A DNA stretch of 10,647 bases, taken from the NCBI GenBank assembly GCA_020430865.1, contig JAGQIY010000832.1, forward strand, positions 1 to 10,647. Direction: 5' to 3'. Made by a program: the position numbers and the translations under genes. Below, piece after piece: positions 6,992 through 10,647 of the stretch; within the stretch, counting starts at the first letter, position 1; the number at the start of each line of letters is the position of its first letter. The notes below the pieces were generated by a model, which saw only the letters and a program-made list of their open reading frames with translations, was not told the origin of the DNA and ran no database searches. The DNA is from Myxococcales bacterium (GTDB taxonomy: Bacteria > Myxococcota > Polyangia > Polyangiales > Polyangiaceae).

Positions 6992-8133
6992 CACTCGGCG
7001 GCGCTGCGTAGAGCTTCCGCGCGGATTGGCGGGGGAGGGCAGGCAAAGTCACGAAACTCGCCTGCGTCCCCCGAACGGCCCGCCATCGCTGCCTGGGCGA
7101 CGTTGTACATCTCCCGCGCGGTGACGTAGTGCAGCTTCCAGTGTTCGCCGTCGTTGAACTGCGCGAGGGCCCGATGCAGCGCGTGACCACCGGCCCCGAG
7201 CAGCGAGTCCGCCTGGCGATCTGGCGCGCCGTGGGTGTAGACCTTGACGAACACCCACTCCGGGCGCCCGGCGACGTGGATGTTCGCGTCGACCCAGGTT
7301 TTTATCCGTGAGGAATTTGCTGGATCGTCCGCGGTCACCGCGCCGTACTCGAGGCGCGGACGCCTCCGTCGTGGATCGTAGGCAAGGCTCAGGGGCCCCG
7401 TGATCATCAGTAGACGATCGCTGAGGGAATGGCCCACCTGGGCCGGGAGGCCGTTCTCGTAGGCTCGCTTGCGCTTGAGATCGCCGACCGGCCAGTAGAT
7501 CTCGTTGACCCGCTGGGGCTGGGTCACGTCGGGGCATGATGGGAACGTCATGTCCGCGTAGCAACCCGTGCGGAAAAGCAGGGGCAGCTCGGCGTCCACT
7601 CCGCACTGCCTGCCGTCTGGACGGCCATTGGCCAAGGCCCAGTTGCCGTGGATGAACGCGTACCGCGGGCTGCCATCGGCGGCGCGCGAGAAATGGCCTC
7701 GCTCGGCGTAGATCTCCACCGCGTCACGGATCTTTGCCTCCAGGCTCGCCTCCGTGTCGTCCTGATGATGCAAGTGGAGCTCGACCTCGCCATACCCGCG
7801 CCGCACCAGATCCTCGAGCTTGTCGAAGAAGCCGGGATGATACTCTTCCCCGGGGAAAAAGAAGGAGTGCTGGGGGTGACGCCCGTCCGCGTCCGTGTAT
7901 CGATCCGCGAGCCGAGGATACAGCTCGTGCCACTGATCGACGCGGCGTTGCCCCGTCTCGATGTCTGCCTTGCCGGTGGAGCCGGCCCAGAGCGGCTCGT
8001 AGTGATCGCAGAACGCGAACAGCAGATGGCGAGTTCCGGGCACCTTCGCGCCCCCCAGCGACGTCTTCGCGAGGTGCCTGAGATAGCCAGGGATCCAGCG
8101 CTCGAAGTGCTTTTCGCGGAGGCGGGCTAGCAT
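6991..8133 (-). CDS. Polysaccharide-deacetylase-like protein of unknown activity
   Basis: This is a 380-residue soluble-looking protein with no signal peptide or membrane segment. It resembles a set of uncharacterised proteins found in polysaccharide gene clusters with a glycoside hydrolase/deacetylase-type (beta/alpha) fold; this is from memory of the motif pattern, not a search. Conserved-looking motifs are FCDHYEPLW (41-49), HSFFFPGEEYHP (89-100), ELHLHHQDD (118-126), FIHGNWAL (160-167), GCYADMTFPS (190-199), YTHGA (299-303) and HYVTAREMYN (335-344). The clusters of His and Asp (D43-H44, H120/H122/H123, H162, H301) look like metal-ligand candidates. The order differs from the classic NodB layout, so deacetylation is only one possibility. 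It starts 19 bp after the stop of the BY-kinase-like gene on the same strand, so the two are probably co-transcribed. Likely role: modifying or processing the polysaccharide or its lipid-linked precursor. Confidence 0.72.
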   Translation of the reverse strand: MLARLREKHFERWIPGYLRHLAKTSLGGAKVPGTRHLLFAFCDHYEPLWAGSTGKADIETGQRRVDQWHELYPRLADRYTDADGRHPQHSFFFPGEEYHPGFFDKLEDLVRRGYGEVELHLHHQDDTEASLEAKIRDAVEIYAERGHFSRAADGSPRYAFIHGNWALANGRPDGRQCGVDAELPLLFRTGCYADMTFPSCPDVTQPQRVNEIYWPVGDLKRKRAYENGLPAQVGHSLSDRLLMITGPLSLAYDPRRRRPRLEYGAVTADDPANSSRIKTWVDANIHVAGRPEWVFVKVYTHGAPDRQADSLLGAGGHALHRALAQFNDGEHWKLHYVTAREMYNVAQAAMAGRSGDAGEFRDFACPPPPIRAEALRSAAE

Positions 8134-8152
8134 GCCCCCTGAGTACCAGGCT

Positions 8153-8746
8153 TCATCCGATGAGCAAGACGCCGAGGTTCTTTTCCCTCGGTATCTCGGC
8201 GTGCTTGCTGAGCAGGTCTCGCTCTCTGGTCTTCCCGGTGCGCGCGACCGTCAACACGCCGTCGACGATCTGGAAGGCGCGCACGTGCTCGCCCAGCTTG
8301 TCGAAGCCCGTGAAGTCGATCAGGACGAATCCATAGCGCTCACGGTCGCGGTCGAGCGTCTGCTCCAGCTCCACCAGGTTCAACCCAGCGAGGGCCGAAG
8401 GCGGCGTCGTCACCGTCACGCGCTCGGCGATCCAGGTGGTGACGAAGCTGCGGCGCTGAGTCCGCTCCTCCAGCTTGCTCGCGAGGGCGCTGAGTGCCGG
8501 ATGCCGGGTATTGGCGTCGAGCACGTTGACCGTTCGGTCGGCCGCGTGACTCAACGCGAGCGCGAGCTGGATCGCGACAGGAGGTATCGCGACGCGGTCG
8601 TCCGCGGGTATGAGTGCGACGCTGGTCAACTCGAGGCTGCGGAGCTTCCTCGCGGCGCGGAAGAACTCCGCATAGGCTTCAGGTGTTTCCCCGGGTGTGA
8701 TGGGGGGAATACCGAGGCTCTCGAGCTTGCTCTTGCCGGCTTCCAC
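8153..8746 (-). CDS. BY-kinase/CpsD-like protein with degenerate Walker A
   Basis: The product has 197 residues from a GTG start. The order of elements follows CpsD/Wzc-type tyrosine kinases and ParA-like ATPases: strand LTSVALIPA (40-48), the P-loop position at 51-56, helix AIQLALALSHAADRTV (58-73), Walker A'-like NVLDANTRHPAL (74-85, D77), Walker B-like FVLIDFTGF (140-148, D144), and a C-terminal VDGVLTVARTGKTRERDL segment (161-178) ending in LGVLLIG. The P-loop GxGK[ST][ST] is replaced by R51-V-A-I-P-P56, with Ile54 at the catalytic lysine position, so ATP binding by the normal route looks lost. There is also no C-terminal tyrosine cluster. The frame is intact, so this reads as an evolved pseudo-enzyme rather than a pseudogene. 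The likely role is a structural or regulatory partner in polysaccharide chain-length control or export. Confidence 0.72.
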   Translation of the reverse strand: MEAGKSKLESLGIPPITPGETPEAYAEFFRAARKLRSLELTSVALIPADDRVAIPPVAIQLALALSHAADRTVNVLDANTRHPALSALASKLEERTQRRSFVTTWIAERVTVTTPPSALAGLNLVELEQTLDRDRERYGFVLIDFTGFDKLGEHVRAFQIVDGVLTVARTGKTRERDLLSKHAEIPREKNLGVLLIG

Positions 8747-8785
8747 GACGCACGAGGATCGCCTGCACCCCGACGCGCGTACAGA

Positions 8786-8812
8786 CTTTTCCGCCTGTGC
8801 GGGGCGGCAAAG
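8786..8812. promoter_or_regulatory. Hairpin in divergent promoter region
   Basis: CTTT-t-CCGCC (8786-8795) pairs with GGCGG-c-AAAG (8803-8812) around a 7-nt loop, giving nine pairs and one mismatch. An outer CAGAC (8782-8786) can alternatively pair with GTCTG (8821-8825). It lies between the divergent BY-kinase-like gene and the outer-membrane barrel gene, in an 87-bp gap that must hold both promoters. It could be an operator or a leader structure; no T-tract supports a terminator. Confidence 0.35.
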
Positions 8813-8833
8813 TAGTGGGCGTCTGACCCAGCC

Positions 8834-10234
8834 ATGGTAAACGCCGTCGCCATGCGCCTTGCGTCCTTCGCCCGTGACTCACGTTGCGTCGCGCGCGCGC
8901 TGTTGACGGGAGTGGGGGGCTTGACGCTGGCCGCGGTCACGTCACCCGCTTCCGCCCAGACCAGCTTGCACCTCTCGGGGGAGGCGAGCATCGGCTGGAC
9001 CGACAACATGCTCGGTACGGCGGATGACCCCGCCGACGGAACCCCGCCTCCAGTCGCGGTGTGGTTCAGCACGTTGACTCCCGGCCTTCAGCTCTACAGC
9101 GACTCTCCCCGCCATCGCTACCTGCTCTCCTACGGTCATCCGTTCACGTTCTATTTCGGTCACGCCGACGCCAACAGCGACGGCGATGTGGTGCAAGGCA
9201 GCGGGATCTGGACGCTCAGCGGCCAGGACGAGCTGCTGCTCGGGCTTGGTGCTTCGCGCACCACCAACGCGCTCTCGAACCTGCAGACGCCCGTGAACGC
9301 GGGCGCCGCTCAAGCGGACGGTCGCGCGACTCACGTGAACGTCAACGCCACCGAGCAGTGGAATCACGCCTTCAGCGAGCGCTGGACCGGGCGGCAGTCG
9401 TTCGGCTACGGGCTTATTATCCCCACGGATACTCCGGCGCCTGAGCCGAATCGCTACGACCTCAACGCTGGAGTGGGCGCGGACTACCTCGTCGGCTACG
9501 ACAGCTGGGGGTTCGACGTCACGAGTAGCTTCTTCCACGTCGACGCGATCGACGCCACCGCCACGCAGGAGCAGCTGATCCTCCAGGGGCTCGTGCGCTA
9601 CCGTCGTGATCTCGCCCGGGACTGGTCCTCCGAGCTGCGCGGGGGTGGAGGCGCCGCCAACGACCTCGACGGCCACACGGCCCTGGTGCCGCGCTGGGGG
9701 GCGAGCCTGTTCTGGAACTACAACTTCGCTCAGGCGTCGCTGAACTACGACCGCCAGATCACCGTGAACCTCCTCACTCAGCAAGCTTTCCTTGCGGATA
9801 CCATTACGCTCTACGCTGGCGTGCCCATCGTGCCCGAGGCGAACATCTTGCTGACGACCGGGCACGGCTTCGCATGGAACCGGTTGATCCAGGACAACCA
9901 GGATCTCTCCGCCGAGCGCTCCAACAGCTGGACCAGCGAGGTAGCGGTAGGGTGGTTTCCTGACTACGACCTGCCGCAGTTCAGCCTGCGCTATCAGCAC
10001 TTCCAGCAGTTCAACGCGCCGGCTACTGCGACCGCCCTGCCCAACTTGCACCGAAACCTGGTGATGTTCACGGTCAGCGGTCGCTTTCCGCCGAGGCGCA
10101 TCGAACCCGTGCCTGCGCAGCCTCAGCGCGTCGACGGGGGCGATCGCGATCCGCTTGCACCTGCCGCGGATTCCCCGCGCGGCGGTGGCGCCGACCTCGA
10201 CGCGCCGGACGCCAACCGCGTGCCCGTGGATTGA
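8834..10234 (+). CDS. Outer-membrane beta-barrel protein, polysaccharide-cluster associated
   Basis: The product has 466 residues. An N-terminal signal peptide has basic residues, the hydrophobic stretch ALLTGVGGLTLAAVT (22-36) and a likely cleavage after A41 (SPASA|QTS). The mature part is a run of short amphipathic strands with alternating hydrophobic and polar residues and aromatic girdles, for example HRYLLSYGHPFTFYF, SWGFDVTSSFFHV and ASLFWNYNFAQASLNYD, typical of a many-stranded barrel. The last strand appears to be LVMFTVSGRF, ending at F418. A 48-residue Pro/Asp/Arg-rich tail follows, unusual because barrels normally end at the last strand. Its neighbours suggest a role in polysaccharide export, possibly like the myxobacterial Wzp barrels or the barrel proteins of exosortase-type EPS clusters; this is by analogy only. 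An in-frame ATG at 8852 would drop six residues and leave an equally good signal peptide; neither start has a clear ribosome-binding site. Confidence 0.82.
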   Translation: MVNAVAMRLASFARDSRCVARALLTGVGGLTLAAVTSPASAQTSLHLSGEASIGWTDNMLGTADDPADGTPPPVAVWFSTLTPGLQLYSDSPRHRYLLSYGHPFTFYFGHADANSDGDVVQGSGIWTLSGQDELLLGLGASRTTNALSNLQTPVNAGAAQADGRATHVNVNATEQWNHAFSERWTGRQSFGYGLIIPTDTPAPEPNRYDLNAGVGADYLVGYDSWGFDVTSSFFHVDAIDATATQEQLILQGLVRYRRDLARDWSSELRGGGGAANDLDGHTALVPRWGASLFWNYNFAQASLNYDRQITVNLLTQQAFLADTITLYAGVPIVPEANILLTTGHGFAWNRLIQDNQDLSAERSNSWTSEVAVGWFPDYDLPQFSLRYQHFQQFNAPATATALPNLHRNLVMFTVSGRFPPRRIEPVPAQPQRVDGGDRDPLAPAADSPRGGGADLDAPDANRVPVD

Positions 10235-10266
10235 GGGTGACGCGGCGAGAAGCTAGGCTAGCCGCG

Positions 10267-10647
10267 ATGCTTCGACCGCTACGCAACCCGATCGTCTGGG
10301 GGTTAGGTGCTGCGTTCATGCTCCTGGCCGCGCCAGCTCAGGCCGTCGTCTACGAGGTCGGTCCCGGGAAGACCTACGCCACCCCCGCCGAGATAGTCGA
10401 CCGGCTGGCCCCTGGCGACCTGGTGCTGATCCTTGGTGGCGCCACGTATCCCGGAGGAATCGTCTTCTCGCGTCCCGGTACGGCCAATCGCAAGATCATC
10501 GTCCGTGGCGTGGCCGTCGAAGGCAAGCTGCCGGTCATCTCCGGCGGTCGGAACACGATCGAAGCAGCGGCCAACCACTACGTCTTCGAGAATCTCGATA
10601 TCACCGCGGGCGGGTATCGCTGCTTCTTCCATCACGCCGATGACATC
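10267..10647 (+). CDS. Secreted right-handed beta-helix protein (partial, 5' end only)
   Basis: The first 127 codons are present and the frame runs off the window with no stop. A signal peptide is clear: basic start MLRPLR, hydrophobic core IVWGLGAAFMLLAAP and AxA site at about residue 26 (AQA|VVYEV). The mature start VYEVGPGKTYATPAEIVDRLAPGDLVLILGGATYPGG is the usual entry to parallel beta-helix proteins of the pectate-lyase/chondroitinase-B/AlgG type, where a 'gap-gone' PGDxVxxxxGxY turn begins the coil. Next come IIVRGV and YVFENLDI, typical helix rungs. Members of this fold cleave, epimerise or bind polysaccharides, so a periplasmic or surface role in processing the cluster's polymer is plausible. 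It lies 32 bp after the barrel gene on the same strand, so they probably share a transcript. Catalytic residues would lie beyond the window. Confidence 0.85.
   Translation, partial: MLRPLRNPIVWGLGAAFMLLAAPAQAVVYEVGPGKTYATPAEIVDRLAPGDLVLILGGATYPGGIVFSRPGTANRKIIVRGVAVEGKLPVISGGRNTIEAAANHYVFENLDITAGGYRCFFHHADDI

Noticed and set aside
8153..8746. Pseudogene status for the BY-kinase-like gene
   Set aside because: The frame has no internal stops or shifts, the non-P-loop motifs are kept, and a tightly spaced downstream gene follows, so a working pseudo-enzyme is more likely than decay.
8132..8815. Plus-strand frame of 227 codons opposite the BY-kinase-like gene
   Set aside because: The minus-strand product has recognisable kinase-family elements; the plus-strand product has none.
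8747..8833. Cyclic-di-GMP riboswitch before the barrel gene
   Set aside because: The spacer is too short and lacks the conserved GEMM core sequences; only simple hairpins are present.
8942..10051. Minus-strand frame of 369 codons opposite the outer-membrane barrel
   Set aside because: It is antisense to a gene with a clear signal peptide and barrel pattern; the antisense product is Val/Arg/Glu-rich shadow sequence.

Overview
The window is GC-rich throughout, with long overlapping open frames on both strands and several GTG starts. Together with a hybrid histidine kinase, partner-switching proteins and an envelope polysaccharide locus, this suggests a member of the Myxococcota (a Polyangia-like soil bacterium). 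That assignment rests on composition and gene content only; no rRNA or tRNA gene is present to test it.

Left half (1-5235), signalling. A perfectly phased array of eight 16-bp tandem repeats (45-172) lies just past the stop codon of a small STAS-domain anti-anti-sigma factor (208-513, minus). About 680 bp without a convincing gene follows, then a diverged MarC-family membrane protein (1193-1828, plus). Converging on it are two minus-strand genes that probably form an operon. The first is a membrane hybrid histidine kinase with HisKA, HATPase, two receiver domains and a C-terminal Hpt domain (2800-5235). The second, downstream, is a receiver domain fused to an RsbW/SpoIIAB-type ATPase (1863-2753). 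A simple model is that the kinase phosphorelay acts on the receiver-ATPase protein, which in turn phosphorylates or binds the STAS protein. That would be a phosphorelay feeding a partner switch, comparable in logic to SypF-SypE-SypA of Vibrio fischeri or HptB-HsbR-HsbA of Pseudomonas.

Right half (5448-10647), envelope polysaccharide. In order it holds a Wzx-type flippase (plus), a conserved-looking polysaccharide-deacetylase-like protein of unknown activity (minus), a small protein resembling bacterial tyrosine kinases (CpsD/BY-kinase) but with a destroyed Walker A motif (minus), a signal-peptide-bearing outer-membrane beta-barrel (plus), and the start of a secreted right-handed beta-helix protein that runs off the window (plus). 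Together they look like part of an exopolysaccharide assembly, export and modification cluster. No glycosyltransferase, polymerase, Wza/OPX protein or Wzc/PCP protein is present, so the rest would lie to the right or elsewhere.

The two halves meet at a divergent intergenic region (5236-5447) that contains a nested hairpin and a direct GCTAAC repeat. The neighbourhood invites the hypothesis that the phosphorelay and partner switch regulate the polysaccharide cluster; nothing in the sequence proves it.
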